Source of the DNA: Thiogranum longum
Lineage (GTDB): Bacteria > Pseudomonadota > Gammaproteobacteria > DSM-19610
Reading direction: 5' to 3'
NCBI RefSeq assembly: GCF_004339085.1
Contig: NZ_SMFX01000001.1
Span: 2,832,573-2,896,572 of the forward strand
DNA: 64,000 bases
The notes under the pieces are model-generated. The model ran no database searches. It was given only the letters and a program-made list of their open reading frames with translations, and was not told the DNA's origin. The position numbers were made by a program, and so were the translations under genes. Below, in pieces: positions 45,834 through 55,892 of this stretch (positions are counted from its first letter, which is position 1; each line of letters opens with the position of its first letter).

Positions 45834-47762
45834 GTGAAGTACCGAATTATCAAAGTTTGTCTGATACTGCTGGGCCTGTCCCTGGCACAGTACAGTATTG
45901 CCGACTCACTGGACCGGCAGCGCGATGATTTCCTGCGAGCAGAAAAGGCGCTGCAGACCGGCGATAAGAAAACCTTCAAACGGCTAAAACAAAAGCTTAT
46001 CACCTACCCCTTGTACGGTTACCTGGACTACTGGGCGCTGAAGCGCCACCTCAGCCAGGCAAAGCCCGACGAGGTTCGGGAGTTCTTTCAGCTCTATAAT
46101 GACCAGCCGATTGCCACGCGCCTGCGCATCAACTGGCTTTTCATGCTGGCAAAACGTGGTGACTGGGAAAATTACCTGGCTTTCTACTGGCCACAGTCCT
46201 CGATCACCCTGCAATGCAATGAAATCCGCGCAAGACTGGAACTGGGGCAAGACCGGGACACTGCGCTGAATGACGCGCTAAAACTGTGGCTGGTCGGTCA
46301 CTCACAACCCGACGCCTGTGATCCCGTCTTCAAGCAACTTTCCGCCAGCTCCCGGCTGACCAGCGCACACATCTGGGAGCGTGTTCGACTGGCATTTGCC
46401 AACCAGAAGTCGAGCCTTGCGGCCTACCTTGCCAAACAACTGTCTGCCGAGGATCGTGAGTGGGTCACTCGCTGGTACCACGCCCATCGCCGCCCGACAG
46501 CCGCCATGTCCAGCCCATGGGCAAGTGAAGACACGCCCCTGGTTCGCGAGATACTGGTGCACGCCATACAACGCCTGGCACGGCATAAACCTGGTCAGGC
46601 CTACATGCACTGGCAGACGCTTCGCACCAGCCACAGGTTCAGTGTCTCACAGAATGCAAAAATACTGCACGATATCGCCCTGACCGCAGCACTGGGCAAC
46701 AAGCCGGACGCCAAACGCTGGCTGGAAGAAGTTCCGGAGTCAGCTGCCGACCGTGACCTTCGCCAGTGGCGCGTACGAAATGCACTGATGCGCCAGGATG
46801 CAGCGGACGTCAAGCGATGGACTGAAAAACTTCCCGCCGAAGAGCGCAAAAAACCGGAATGGCGTTACTGGCACGCCTGGGCCCAGGAACAACTGGGCTC
46901 GAAGGGCGATGCCCTGACAACTTATACCCGGCTCAGCACTGAACGTGATTACTACGGTTTTCTTGCGGCTGACAAACTCGGCCGAACCTACCAGATGAAT
47001 GACTCCCGCCTGAAGATCGGTAAAAAACAACTCGATGCACTGGCAGGTCAGCCCGGTGTCAGACGTGCGCAGGAGCTCTACCGGGTCGGCAAACGGACAG
47101 ATGCGCGCCGCGAATGGTTCTACAGCACAGCCAGCATGAACAAGGAACAACTCAGGCAAGCTGCCGTACTGGCGCATCGCTGGGGCTGGCACGACCGCGC
47201 AATCGTAACCGCAGCCCAGGCACGGAACTGGGACGACCTGGCACTACGCTTCCCGTTACCACACCGCGAATCGATTTTTGCCACCGCTTCGCAATACAAC
47301 CTTGACCCGGCACTGATCTATGGCGTTATCCGCCAGGAAAGCGCCTTTATGGAAGACGCCCACTCAGCCGTCGGCGCACTTGGGCTGATGCAATTGATGC
47401 CAGCCACCGGCAAGCAAACAGCACGCAGCCTGAACATTCGCTATGGAGGCAACCGCGCACTGTTGAAGTCAGACCAGAATATTCGCCTCGGCAGCGCTTA
47501 TCTCAACCACTTGATGACGCGCTACAACGGCTCACCGGTACTGGCAGCCGCCGCCTACAATGCCGGGCCACACCGGGTCAGCCGCTGGCTGCCCACAAAC
47601 CGCTCTCTGCCAGCGCCATTGTGGATGGAGAACATTCCATTCCGCGAAACCCGCCACTATGTCAAGCAGGTACTGGCCTATGCAACCATATTTGACTGGC
47701 GCCTTTCACAGCCCCTCACACGCCTGTCACAACGGCTGCCCGATGTGCATGGGCGCTACTGA
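45834..47762 (+). CDS. slt: soluble lytic murein transglycosylase Slt
   Basis: A 642-residue periplasmic enzyme with a signal peptide (cleavage near SIADS, residue 24). A long helical solenoid (about 30-470) precedes the C-terminal SLT domain, with the catalytic glutamate in YGVIRQESAFMEDAHSAVGALGLMQLMPATG. It cleaves peptidoglycan glycan strands to 1,6-anhydro products. The GTG at 45834 is used because it gives the complete signal peptide. Confidence 0.95.
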   Translation: MKYRIIKVCLILLGLSLAQYSIADSLDRQRDDFLRAEKALQTGDKKTFKRLKQKLITYPLYGYLDYWALKRHLSQAKPDEVREFFQLYNDQPIATRLRINWLFMLAKRGDWENYLAFYWPQSSITLQCNEIRARLELGQDRDTALNDALKLWLVGHSQPDACDPVFKQLSASSRLTSAHIWERVRLAFANQKSSLAAYLAKQLSAEDREWVTRWYHAHRRPTAAMSSPWASEDTPLVREILVHAIQRLARHKPGQAYMHWQTLRTSHRFSVSQNAKILHDIALTAALGNKPDAKRWLEEVPESAADRDLRQWRVRNALMRQDAADVKRWTEKLPAEERKKPEWRYWHAWAQEQLGSKGDALTTYTRLSTERDYYGFLAADKLGRTYQMNDSRLKIGKKQLDALAGQPGVRRAQELYRVGKRTDARREWFYSTASMNKEQLRQAAVLAHRWGWHDRAIVTAAQARNWDDLALRFPLPHRESIFATASQYNLDPALIYGVIRQESAFMEDAHSAVGALGLMQLMPATGKQTARSLNIRYGGNRALLKSDQNIRLGSAYLNHLMTRYNGSPVLAAAAYNAGPHRVSRWLPTNRSLPAPLWMENIPFRETRHYVKQVLAYATIFDWRLSQPLTRLSQRLPDVHGRY

Positions 47763-47845
47763 CACGCCTTGTCCGGCTAGACATAATCTCAAACCACCGT
47801 AAACTCTGTGCCCGGTCATTTAATCCAAAACACCAAGGGCATGAC

Positions 47846-48802
47846 ATGAAAGCATTGCGTATTTGCGTACTCGGCGGCACGGGCTTCGTTGGCTCGCACC
47901 TGGTTTTCCGGCTGGCGGATCTGGGCCATAGCATCACTATACCGACCCGGCGCCCGGCCAGGCACCGCGAATTTCGTGTGCACCCCGGAGTACAGCTTGT
48001 TGAAGCCAACCCTTACGACCATGACCGCCTGAGCGCCCTGCTGCAGAATACCGATGTGGTAATCAACCTCGTTGGCATCCTTAATGAAACCGGCAACAGC
48101 CGTTTCCAGACAGCACACGTTGAACTGCCCGGTGCCATCGTCAAGTCCATGCGCGCGGCCGGTGTAACACGTCTGCTTCACATGAGCGCCCTCAACGCCA
48201 ATGTCAATGAATCACACAGCCGCTACCTGAAAACCAAGGGTGCCGGTGAAGACCTGGTACACCAGACGCCGGGCATCAAAACCACCAGCTTTAGGCCATC
48301 GGTCATCTTCGGCCCCGGCGACAGCTTCTTCAACCGCTTTGCCTCACTGCTGGCATTGTCACCACTGGTATTCCCGCTGGCCTGCGCAAAGGCGCGCTTC
48401 GCTCCGGTATATATCGGTAATGTCGTTGACGCCTTCATCGAGGCGCTGGGCAATGAACGAACCATAGGGCAGCGACTGGAGTTGTGCGGCCCGGGGGAGT
48501 ATAGCCTCGGCGAACTGGTGCGTTATACAGCGCGACTCACCGGCCGTAAAACATTTGTCATCGAACTGCCGGATATTCTGTCGCGTCTGCAAGCTATGCT
48601 TCTCGGCCTGCTACCGGGAAAACCGTTCAGCCTGGATAACTACTACTCTCTCAGGATCGACAGTGTATGCAAGAACAACGCACTGCCCGAACTCGGTATC
48701 CAGCCACGTTCTGTCGAATCCGTTGTACCCACCTACCTGGGTGATGCCAGCATGCGCGCACGCTACTTCCGGTTTCGTGCCACGGCACGCCGCCAGGGAT
48801 GA
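47846..48802 (+). CDS. complex I NDUFA9-subunit-like NAD(P)-binding protein
   Basis: A 318-residue atypical short-chain dehydrogenase with an N-terminal Rossmann motif, VLGGTGFVGSHLVFRLADLG. TDVVINLVGILNETG and LLHMSALNAN follow the NDUFA9/YbjT-like subgroup, which often lacks the YxxxK active site and may be regulatory. The ATGA overlap with cca (4 bases) shows the two are co-translated. Bacterial members are not proven complex I subunits; the name follows the family. Confidence 0.85.
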   Translation: MKALRICVLGGTGFVGSHLVFRLADLGHSITIPTRRPARHREFRVHPGVQLVEANPYDHDRLSALLQNTDVVINLVGILNETGNSRFQTAHVELPGAIVKSMRAAGVTRLLHMSALNANVNESHSRYLKTKGAGEDLVHQTPGIKTTSFRPSVIFGPGDSFFNRFASLLALSPLVFPLACAKARFAPVYIGNVVDAFIEALGNERTIGQRLELCGPGEYSLGELVRYTARLTGRKTFVIELPDILSRLQAMLLGLLPGKPFSLDNYYSLRIDSVCKNNALPELGIQPRSVESVVPTYLGDASMRARYFRFRATARRQG

Positions 48803-49950
48803 AGATCTACCTGGTCGGGGGCGCGGTACGTGACAAGCTGCTTGGACTGCCTGTCCATGAACGCGACTGGGTAGTGGTGGGCGCCACTCCGCAGCAAATG
48901 CTGGACCTCGGTTACAAACAGGTGGGCAAGGATTTCCCTGTCTTTCTTCATCCCGAAACCGGGGAAGAGTATGCACTGGCCAGGACAGAACGAAAAACCG
49001 CACCTGGGTACAAGGGCTTTTCCTTTCATGCTTCCCCGGATGTCACGCTGGAGGAAGATCTCAAACGCCGCGACCTGACGATAAACGCCATGGCAGAAAG
49101 TCCCGAGGGCGAGCTGATTGACCCTTACGGCGGGCAGGAAGATCTGCGACTTGGAAAGCTACGCCATGTCAGCCCGGCGTTTGCCGAAGACCCAGTACGG
49201 ATACTGCGCGTGGCCCGCTTCGCCGCCCGCTTCGCCAAAATGGGCTTCAGTGTCACGCATGGTACGAACACACTGATGCGAAACATGGTGGAGAAAGGTG
49301 AAGTCGATCACCTGGTTCCCGAGCGGGTATGGGCAGAACTGAACAAGGCACTGGCAACTGATGCGCCGGAAAAATTTTTTACGGTACTGCACGGTTGCGG
49401 GGTGCTGGCGATACTGTTTCCTGAAATCGAGTCAACCTACGCAGATGATCCGGGCACACACACAGGTTCGGACAAACTGCCCCGCGCACTCAGCGCACTC
49501 AGACATAGCGCCGAACAGACCGATGACACCCGCGTACGCTTCGCTGCACTCCTGCTATCCCTGCATACCGACAAAACAGTCGAACAACGCATCGCCGATG
49601 CAGAAGCCATTTGCAAGCGCTACCGCGTACCGGGTGAATACCAGGCGCTGGCCGTTAGCGCTATCCGGCATGAAACGGATATTGCCAGCAATGACCCCTG
49701 CGTATTACTGGGCATTATGGAGTCCACCCGCGCATTACACGATGCCTCGCGCTGGCACCGGTTACTGGACACCTATGTACTCTCCGAACGCATTACCCGC
49801 GAGCGGGCGCAACAACTTGACGACGCCAGGCAGAAAGCCGTCGCCATCAATGCAAACTTTCTGGATGAACCTTCCCTGAGTGGCCCGGCGATTGGTGCTG
49901 CCATAAACAAAAAACGCTGCCAGGCGATCTCCGACGCGCTGCCGAAATAA
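48799..49950 (+). CDS. cca: CCA-adding tRNA nucleotidyltransferase (degenerate HD domain)
   Basis: A 383-residue class II nucleotidyltransferase. The N-terminus KIYLVGGAVRDKLLGL, the RDWVVVGAT active-site block with acidic residues, and RRDLTINAMA are intact, so CCA addition and repair is expected. In the bifunctional E. coli enzyme a metal-dependent HD domain follows. Here the region starting near residue 240 (RVRFAALLLSLHTDK) lacks the HD pair, so phosphohydrolase activity looks lost. The protein is about 30 residues shorter than E. coli Cca. Confidence 0.92.
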   Translation: MKIYLVGGAVRDKLLGLPVHERDWVVVGATPQQMLDLGYKQVGKDFPVFLHPETGEEYALARTERKTAPGYKGFSFHASPDVTLEEDLKRRDLTINAMAESPEGELIDPYGGQEDLRLGKLRHVSPAFAEDPVRILRVARFAARFAKMGFSVTHGTNTLMRNMVEKGEVDHLVPERVWAELNKALATDAPEKFFTVLHGCGVLAILFPEIESTYADDPGTHTGSDKLPRALSALRHSAEQTDDTRVRFAALLLSLHTDKTVEQRIADAEAICKRYRVPGEYQALAVSAIRHETDIASNDPCVLLGIMESTRALHDASRWHRLLDTYVLSERITRERAQQLDDARQKAVAINANFLDEPSLSGPAIGAAINKKRCQAISDALPK

Positions 49951-49965
49951 CGACAGGCACCCGAC

Positions 49966-50763
49966 CTACCAGAACAATACAAGCAGTACGGCACCAAGTA
50001 ATAACCGGTAAATAACGAACGGTAGCATACCTACCCGGTCAAGCAGTTTGAGAAAGTAATGGATGCACAGGTAGGCGCTTAGCCCCGATAGCACAATACC
50101 GGTAGACATGGCGGCCCAATCCACCGGCTCCGTGGTCTCAAGCAGATTCCCGGTTTCGTAAAGCGCAGCCATGGCAATGGCCGGCACGGACAACAGAAAA
50201 GAAAACCGCGCGGCCGCCTTGCGATCCAGCCCCACCAGCAGGCCCGCTGTAATCGTCGCACCTGACCTGGAGGTTCCGGGAATCAATGCCAGCGCCTGCG
50301 CAAACGCAACAGCCGCAACACGCCAGGCACCCATCCGGTATTCGCAGCGCGTCTGCGCACCCTTGACGTCGGCATACCAGAGCGCCAGACCGAACAGAAT
50401 TGTTGTACTGGCAATCACCAATGGTGAACGAAGCAATGTTGATACCTGTTCGTGAAACAGCAACCCCCCCACACCCAACGGGATTGTACCCAGCAACACA
50501 GCCCAGGCCAGTCTGGCTTCCTCGTCGGGATTGCGTGTACGCAAGGAATCCAGCCAGGAAACGGACATCCCGCGCAGCTCACGACGGAAATACACCACCA
50601 CGGCTGTCAAGGTACCGAAATGTACGGCGACATCGAAGGCAAGCCCCTGGTCTTCCCAGCCCAGCAGAACCGGCACCAGGATCAGGTGCGCAGAGCTGGA
50701 GATCGGCAGGAATTCGGTCAGCCCCTGAACCAGCGCAAGGACAACGGCGTGCAGCATATCCAT
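49966..50763 (-). CDS. uppP: undecaprenyl-diphosphatase UppP (BacA)
   Basis: A 265-residue inner-membrane enzyme with about eight helices. Active-site motifs are GLTEFLPISSSAHLIL near 14-29 and IPGTSRSGATITAGLL near 165-180. It dephosphorylates undecaprenyl diphosphate to recycle the peptidoglycan lipid carrier. It is convergent with cca. Confidence 0.96.
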   Translation of the reverse strand: MDMLHAVVLALVQGLTEFLPISSSAHLILVPVLLGWEDQGLAFDVAVHFGTLTAVVVYFRRELRGMSVSWLDSLRTRNPDEEARLAWAVLLGTIPLGVGGLLFHEQVSTLLRSPLVIASTTILFGLALWYADVKGAQTRCEYRMGAWRVAAVAFAQALALIPGTSRSGATITAGLLVGLDRKAAARFSFLLSVPAIAMAALYETGNLLETTEPVDWAAMSTGIVLSGLSAYLCIHYFLKLLDRVGMLPFVIYRLLLGAVLLVLFW

Positions 50764-50792
50764 AAGTTTATTTCTTTAATTGTGAATGCGCT

Positions 50793-51956
50793 TTATAACC
50801 GACTGCGCAGGTCCTGTGAATCAAATCCGGGGACAACCCCGCCAAGGTTTCGTGAAAAGCCAATAACCTTGAAGCGGTCACCCATTTCGCCTGGCAACAT
50901 CAGGCGTTTGGCATCACCGGTCATTTCCAGGAAACGCGGCAGGTCATCTGGATCGGCTTCTGACATAACCCGGTCAATCCCGGCGCCAACCAGAAAGCGC
51001 GCCTGACTGGTATACCCGGCAAAGTCCAGACCGGCTTCAGTGGCAGCTTCAGCCACGGAGGTAAAATCAACGAAAGCCGTGATGTCCTGAAGACCGGGGC
51101 ACCAGAGCGCGTTGTCATGCGCCTGGTGACGATAGTGGCACATCAGTGTACCGGCGTTACGTTGCGGATGGTAATACTCGGCTCGCCCGTAGCCGTAATC
51201 AATCAGTAACAACAGACCCTGTTTAAGACAGTCTGCCAGACGGCCCACCCATTCTTTCAGTGGCGGACAATATTCGGTCTGGTAGTCACCCTCCCAGCCG
51301 TACTGCCGTGCCAGTGAAGTAATATACTCCACGCTTTCAGGGTCAGCCCCGGTTTCCTGCAACCGCAGATCATTACCCGACACTTCAATACCGGCCTCGG
51401 ACACGCCATGCTCGTGGTAGTGAAAACGTTTTACCGGCAAGGCATCGGCTACCTCGTTTCCAAAAATGACACCCGTCCAGTCATGGGGCAACTCCTCTAC
51501 CCACTCAACGCGACCCTGCAACACTTTCGGCAACTGCGCTATACGTGATTGCTGCATGGCACGCATGGCAGGGCTGCGCTCCAGGATGGCATAGCGCTCC
51601 GGTAATGCGTCGAGGTCTTGCAGGCCAGTGAGCAGATCTGCAGCAAGCCTGCCGCTGCCTGCACCAAGCTCCAGCACGGATGCCTTGTGTTGCTGCAATA
51701 CAGGTACGAAACTGCGTGCCAGACATCGCGCAAACAGACCCCCTGATTCCGGGGCCGTCACAAAATCGCCCTGCGCCCCGAACGGCGTCAGGCCATTGCT
51801 GTAATAACCCAGCCCGGGTGTATACAACGCCGCATCCATGAAAACATCAAAAGGAAGAAAACCACCTGACTGATTGACCAGTCCCGAGATATGCTCAACC
51901 AGCTGCGCACTGAGCGCGAGCGCCCCGGCATCCGGTGACATTGATTCATTCGGCAT
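50793..51956 (-). CDS. SAM-dependent methyltransferase of the MidA/NDUFAF7 family
   Basis: A 387-residue protein with the DUF185 pattern: PFDVFMDAALYTPGLGYYSNG, FVTAPESGGLFARCLA, SAM site VLELGAGSGRLAADLL, and VIFGNEVADALPVKRF. The mitochondrial homologue methylates a complex I subunit arginine; the bacterial substrate is unknown. The ATG at 51956 is used because it starts 8 bases after the folK stop; a GTG at 51983 would overlap folK by 19 bases. Confidence 0.88.
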   Translation of the reverse strand: MPNESMSPDAGALALSAQLVEHISGLVNQSGGFLPFDVFMDAALYTPGLGYYSNGLTPFGAQGDFVTAPESGGLFARCLARSFVPVLQQHKASVLELGAGSGRLAADLLTGLQDLDALPERYAILERSPAMRAMQQSRIAQLPKVLQGRVEWVEELPHDWTGVIFGNEVADALPVKRFHYHEHGVSEAGIEVSGNDLRLQETGADPESVEYITSLARQYGWEGDYQTEYCPPLKEWVGRLADCLKQGLLLLIDYGYGRAEYYHPQRNAGTLMCHYRHQAHDNALWCPGLQDITAFVDFTSVAEAATEAGLDFAGYTSQARFLVGAGIDRVMSEADPDDLPRFLEMTGDAKRLMLPGEMGDRFKVIGFSRNLGGVVPGFDSQDLRSRL

Positions 51957-51964
51957 GGTCCGCG

Positions 51965-52447
51965 CTAGTGATCTACCGGCCACATGGGCTGAGCCGTCGG
52001 ATCAAAGTGTCTCCAGAGCATGGCAAAGGTAAACCCGGTCAACGGGTGTTTCATATCACCGGCAATCTCGGCCAGTGGACATAACACAAAAGCATATTCA
52101 AGAATTTCCGGGCGCGGCAATGTCAGCCCCTCTTCGTCAAGGACAAGGTCATCATAGAGCAACAGATCCAGGTCGATGCTACGACTGCTGAATTTCCCGC
52201 CACTTCGCTCCCGGCCCAGCTCATCCTCAATACGATGCAGCAACTGCGCCAGATCCCGGGGTTCCATATCTGTCTCAAACGCCACCACAAGATTGTAAAA
52301 CCGGTCACCCTCGAAACCCACAGCAGCAGTCTCCCATGTGCGGGAACTCTGCAGCTCACCAAACTCTGACTGCATTCGCTCAAGCGATGCCGCAACATTT
52401 TTTTCCCGATCGACATTACTTCCCACACTTACGTAAGCTTTTGACAT
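51965..52447 (-). CDS. folK: HPPK, 6-hydroxymethyl-dihydropterin pyrophosphokinase FolK
   Basis: A 160-residue folate enzyme starting MSKAYVSVGSNVDREKN. It shows YNLVVAFETD, then RSIDLDLLLYDDLVLDEEGLTLPRPEILEYAFVL, the signature ATP/pterin-binding block. It transfers pyrophosphate to the pterin alcohol. It starts 4 bases after the folB stop, so the two successive folate steps are coupled. Confidence 0.95.
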   Translation of the reverse strand: MSKAYVSVGSNVDREKNVAASLERMQSEFGELQSSRTWETAAVGFEGDRFYNLVVAFETDMEPRDLAQLLHRIEDELGRERSGGKFSSRSIDLDLLLYDDLVLDEEGLTLPRPEILEYAFVLCPLAEIAGDMKHPLTGFTFAMLWRHFDPTAQPMWPVDH

Positions 52448-52451
52448 GCGC

Positions 52452-52808
52452 TCAACTCTCTTTGCTGCGTTCAATAATAACACCCACGCCCTGGGCGCCT
52501 CTTACCGCACCACCCTTGTTCAGGGTCAATCGCATCCACGGCACATCAAACTCGGACAGGACCAGCTCCACAATACGCTCTGCCAGTGTCTCGACCAGCT
52601 GAAACCGGCTTTCCCGTACAAATGCAATGACACGCTTTGAGACCGCCTTGTAGTTCAGGGTGTCATTGATATGGTCGCTGGCAGCAGCCCGGGCGATATC
52701 TGTTGCCATTTCCAGGTCGAGATGTATGGTTTGCTTGATGGCACGCTCCCAGTCATATATACCGATCACGGTATCGATACGCAGGTCGCGGATGAAGATG
52801 ATATCCAT
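52452..52808 (-). CDS. folB: dihydroneopterin aldolase FolB
   Basis: A 118-residue enzyme starting MDIIFIRDLRIDTVIGIYDWERAIKQ, with LNYKAVSKRVIAFVRES and LVETLAERIVELVL, all typical of bacterial FolB. It cleaves dihydroneopterin to the FolK substrate. The downstream order folB-folK-methyltransferase is tight and probably one transcript. It is divergent from plsY. Confidence 0.95.
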   Translation of the reverse strand: MDIIFIRDLRIDTVIGIYDWERAIKQTIHLDLEMATDIARAAASDHINDTLNYKAVSKRVIAFVRESRFQLVETLAERIVELVLSEFDVPWMRLTLNKGGAVRGAQGVGVIIERSKES

Positions 52809-52927
52809 AGCTGAAACTTTCAGGTACTTCAGAAGCTGTTAACTATATACAGGTTGCCGGCCCTGAACCAGCCAGGGATTCTGTCAGACAGCTTGACCAC
52901 GACCGGCTAAAGCCTTCCAATAGTCAT

Positions 52928-53545
52928 ATGATGATCAACCTGGTTTACATACTGGCCGGCTACCTGCTGGGCTCCCTTTCTTCAGCCATTATCACTTGCC
53001 GCCTGATGGGTCTGCCCGACCCGCGCAGCGGTGGTTCCGGCAACCCGGGCGCAACCAATGTACTGCGCATCGGCGGCAAGAAAGCCGCTGCTATCACCCT
53101 CGCCGGCGACATGCTCAAGGGTTTGCTGCCAGTGCTGGCGGTTAAAGCACTGGGGGCAGACGTCACGATCCAGTCCGCTGTCGCAGTGGCCGCCTTCCTT
53201 GGTCACCTGTACCCGGTATTTTTTGGCTTTCGCGGTGGCAAGGGTGTTGCCACGGTGCTGGGCGTGTTGCTGGGGCTGTACTGGCCAGTAGGTCTGCTGA
53301 CCATTGCCAGCTGGCTGGTCATTGCCAAGGGGTTCAAAATCTCCTCGTTGGCAGCACTGATCGCCATTCTGCTCACACCACTGTACGTCCTGTGGCTGAA
53401 GCCCGAGGAACCGGTCCTGCTGGTGGCAGTCATTTTCATGGGCACGCTGTTGTTCTGGCGCCATCGCTCGAATATTCGCAACCTGCTGCGTGGTGAAGAG
53501 AGTGGTATCAACAAGGACGGGAATGATCTGCAAGATCAGGACTAA
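52928..53545 (+). CDS. plsY: glycerol-3-phosphate acyltransferase PlsY
   Basis: A 205-residue inner-membrane protein with about five helices. The substrate loop [15 protein letters not shown] and the later [12 protein letters not shown] motif are intact. It acylates glycerol 3-phosphate with acyl-phosphate at the start of phospholipid synthesis. Its stop overlaps that of the convergent tsaD gene by 4 bases. Confidence 0.96.
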   Translation: MMINLVYILAGYLLGSLSSAIITCRLMGLPDPRSGGSGNPGATNVLRIGGKKAAAITLAGDMLKGLLPVLAVKALGADVTIQSAVAVAAFLGHLYPVFFGFRGGKGVATVLGVLLGLYWPVGLLTIASWLVIAKGFKISSLAALIAILLTPLYVLWLKPEEPVLLVAVIFMGTLLFWRHRSNIRNLLRGEESGINKDGNDLQDQD

Positions 53546-54567
53546 GCGGACATGCCAAGTGCAGGTAATTCCTCCAGCGACCAGCGTGGCCGGACACTGA
53601 TTTCAAGGCCCTGGCGCTCACCGGCCTGCAGGCGACAGGCGCCCGCGTAGGCGATCATCGCACCGTTATCCGTACAAAACTCCAGGCGCGGAAAAAACAG
53701 TTCAGCTCCCAGCGCTTTGGTCATGTGTGTCAGTCCGTCGCGTAACGCCTGGTTGGCACCGACACCGCCTGCGATGACAAGCCGCATGACACCTGTCTGC
53801 TGTAATGCGCGACGACATTTAATCAGCAGTGTATCCACCACGGCATCCTGAAACGCCCGCGCAATATCGGCACGCGTCTGATCACACTTATTGCTTTCCT
53901 GGAAGGTTGTCAGCGCAAAGGTCTTCAGCCCACTGAAACTGAAATCGAGTCCCGGACGGTTGGTCATCGGGCGAGGAAATCTGAAACGCCCTGGATCACC
54001 TTTCAAGGCCAGCTTCGCCAATACCGGTCCTCCGGGATATTCCAGGCCAAGCAACTTTGCGGTCTTGTCGAAAGCTTCGCCGGCCGCATCGTCCAGCGTA
54101 TCACCCAGGATCTTGTACTGGCCGATGCCCAGCACCTCCACCAACAGGGTATGCCCACCAGATACCAGCAGTGCAACGAAAGGAAACGCCGGCGCAGGAC
54201 GTTCCAGCATCGGCGCCAACAGGTGCCCTTCCATATGGTGCACACCGATGGCCGGCACACCCCAGGCAAACGCCAGGCTGCGGCCAATAGAAGCGCCGAC
54301 CAGCAGCGCACCTACCAGGCCGGGGCCGGCGGTATAGGCAACGCCATCAATCGCCTGCGGCTCGATATCGGCCTTCTCCAGCAAGCTACGGAGTAATGGC
54401 AGGGCTTTTCGCACATGGTCTCGCGAAGCCAGTTCCGGCACTACGCCGCCATATTCCGCGTGTAGCGCAACCTGGCTGTGCAGGGCATGTGCCAGCAGGC
54501 CCTGTTCGGTATCGAACAGGGCCAGGCCGGTTTCATCACAGGAAGATTCAATACCGAGTATGCGCAT
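53542..54567 (-). CDS. tsaD: tRNA threonylcarbamoyladenosine transferase TsaD
   Basis: A 341-residue protein starting [19 protein letters not shown]. The metal-binding histidines are in [13 protein letters not shown], and [12 protein letters not shown] and [13 protein letters not shown] are conserved. With TsaB, TsaE and TsaC it makes t6A37 in tRNAs reading ANN codons, which include the intron-bearing tRNA-Ile at 59695. The neighbourhood of plsY and rpsU is the usual one. Confidence 0.97.
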   Translation of the reverse strand: MRILGIESSCDETGLALFDTEQGLLAHALHSQVALHAEYGGVVPELASRDHVRKALPLLRSLLEKADIEPQAIDGVAYTAGPGLVGALLVGASIGRSLAFAWGVPAIGVHHMEGHLLAPMLERPAPAFPFVALLVSGGHTLLVEVLGIGQYKILGDTLDDAAGEAFDKTAKLLGLEYPGGPVLAKLALKGDPGRFRFPRPMTNRPGLDFSFSGLKTFALTTFQESNKCDQTRADIARAFQDAVVDTLLIKCRRALQQTGVMRLVIAGGVGANQALRDGLTHMTKALGAELFFPRLEFCTDNGAMIAYAGACRLQAGERQGLEISVRPRWSLEELPALGMSA

Positions 54568-54588
54568 GGGCGTCAGGGTGCCGTTTAA

Positions 54589-54957
54589 TTACTTCTTCAA
54601 CAGGGATTCGAGGCCGGCAAATGGCTTGTGAGTACTGCCGGGGGAAGAACCGGTCCCGGCGGCGTGAGTCGACTTGCCGGTGCCCTGCTGCTCAGCTTCC
54701 AGCAGGCGCTGGTGCTCATTATCATGACAGTACAGGCAGAGTAATTCCCAGTTACTACCGTCACTCGGATTGTAGTCATGGTTGTGGTCCCGGTGGTGCA
54801 CCGTCAGCTCATGGAGGTTTTCGCGCCCAAACTCACGCTCGCAACGCCCGCAGATCCACGGATATAACTTCAACGCCTGCTCCCGGTAACCCAGTTCACG
54901 GGCATCACGGGACTTGTGCGTAGCCGCAACCAGTTCGTCCATCTTGCTCTTGCTCAT
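54589..54957 (-). CDS. HNH-endonuclease-fold protein, YajD-like
   Basis: A 122-residue protein. Zinc-binding cysteines lie in YPWICGRCEREFG and LLCLYCHDNEH, and the HNH core is LTVHHRDHNHDYNPSDG. It matches the small YajD group, whose biological role is not known. A poorly ordered, serine/glycine-rich segment precedes the C-terminus. It is divergent from rpsU across about 185 bases. Confidence 0.9.
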   Translation of the reverse strand: MSKSKMDELVAATHKSRDARELGYREQALKLYPWICGRCEREFGRENLHELTVHHRDHNHDYNPSDGSNWELLCLYCHDNEHQRLLEAEQQGTGKSTHAAGTGSSPGSTHKPFAGLESLLKK

Positions 54958-55143
54958 AGGTATTCTCGTCTTATACAGGGTGAATTCCGGCGACCGTTAG
55001 TGTACTGCACACTGAAAGCAGCGCGAAATAGCCTGGCAACCCACCCTGACACATTGATTATATTAAAAAAACTAAATTTTACCTTTTCTTCTGGCGCTGA
55101 TACACTACGCGACCCTTGAAATGTCCCTGTAGAGGAATAGGCT

Positions 55144-55359
55144 TTGCCACAAGTAAAAGTACGCGAAAACGAGCCCTTCGAAGTTGCCCTGCGTCGCTTC
55201 AAGCGCTCCTGTGAAAAGGCCGGTGTCCTGTCGGAAGTCCGCCGCCGTGAGTTCTACGAAAAACCTACCCAGGAACGCAAGCGCAAGCAAGCCGCCGCTG
55301 TAAAGCGTCACGCGAAAAAGATGTTTCGCGAAAACGCACGTCGCACCCGTCTGTACTAA
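55144..55359 (+). CDS. rpsU: 30S ribosomal protein bS21
   Basis: A 71-residue basic protein, [26 protein letters not shown] followed by a lysine/arginine-rich helix and ending RRTRLY. It is needed for initiation on the 30S subunit. The only suitable start is a TTG at 55144 with a GAGGAA site upstream, a rare start for such a conserved gene. It heads the macromolecular synthesis operon. Confidence 0.96.
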   Translation: MPQVKVRENEPFEVALRRFKRSCEKAGVLSEVRRREFYEKPTQERKRKQAAAVKRHAKKMFRENARRTRLY

Positions 55360-55379
55360 TTCATACCTGTCTGTCTGAC

Positions 55380-55826
55380 ATGGCCCTCAAGGATACTCTC
55401 CAACAGGACATGAAGACTGCCATGCGTGGCGGCGACAAACCAAAGCTGGGCGTCATCCGCCTGATTCTGGCCGCCATCAAGCAACGCGAGGTTGACGAGC
55501 GCATCGAGCTGGATGATGCGCAAGTCACCGTGGTACTGGACAAAATGTCCAAACAACGCCGCGATTCGCTGGAACAGTACGAAAAAGCCGGTCGCGAAGA
55601 TCTCGCCGCACAAGAGCGTTTCGAACTGGAAGTCATCCAGACCTATCTGCCCAAACAGCTCGAAGACGCGGAAATCGATGCGCTTATCAACACCGCAGTT
55701 GAAGCAACCGGTGCCAGCAGCATGAAAGACATGGGCAAGGTCATGGGGCAACTCAAGGACAAGCTGCAGGGTCGTGCTGACATGGGCGCCGTCAGCGGTA
55801 AAATCAAGGCACGACTCTCCGCCTGA
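55380..55826 (+). CDS. yqeY: GatB/YqeY-domain protein
   Basis: A 148-residue protein of the YqeY family: LKDTLQQDMKTAMRGGDKPKLGVIRLILAAIKQREVDER, and MKDMGKVMGQLKDKLQGRADMGAVSGKIKARL at the end. The fold resembles the tRNA-binding tail of GatB. It may help tRNA amidation, but the function is not proven. It sits 20 bases after rpsU, as in many gammaproteobacteria. Confidence 0.95.
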   Translation: MALKDTLQQDMKTAMRGGDKPKLGVIRLILAAIKQREVDERIELDDAQVTVVLDKMSKQRRDSLEQYEKAGREDLAAQERFELEVIQTYLPKQLEDAEIDALINTAVEATGASSMKDMGKVMGQLKDKLQGRADMGAVSGKIKARLSA

Positions 55827-55892
55827 TTTACCTCACCAAAGTCCCGTCATTGCGCCTATACCCCACCACGCGCATCCCCTAACATACAGCAC

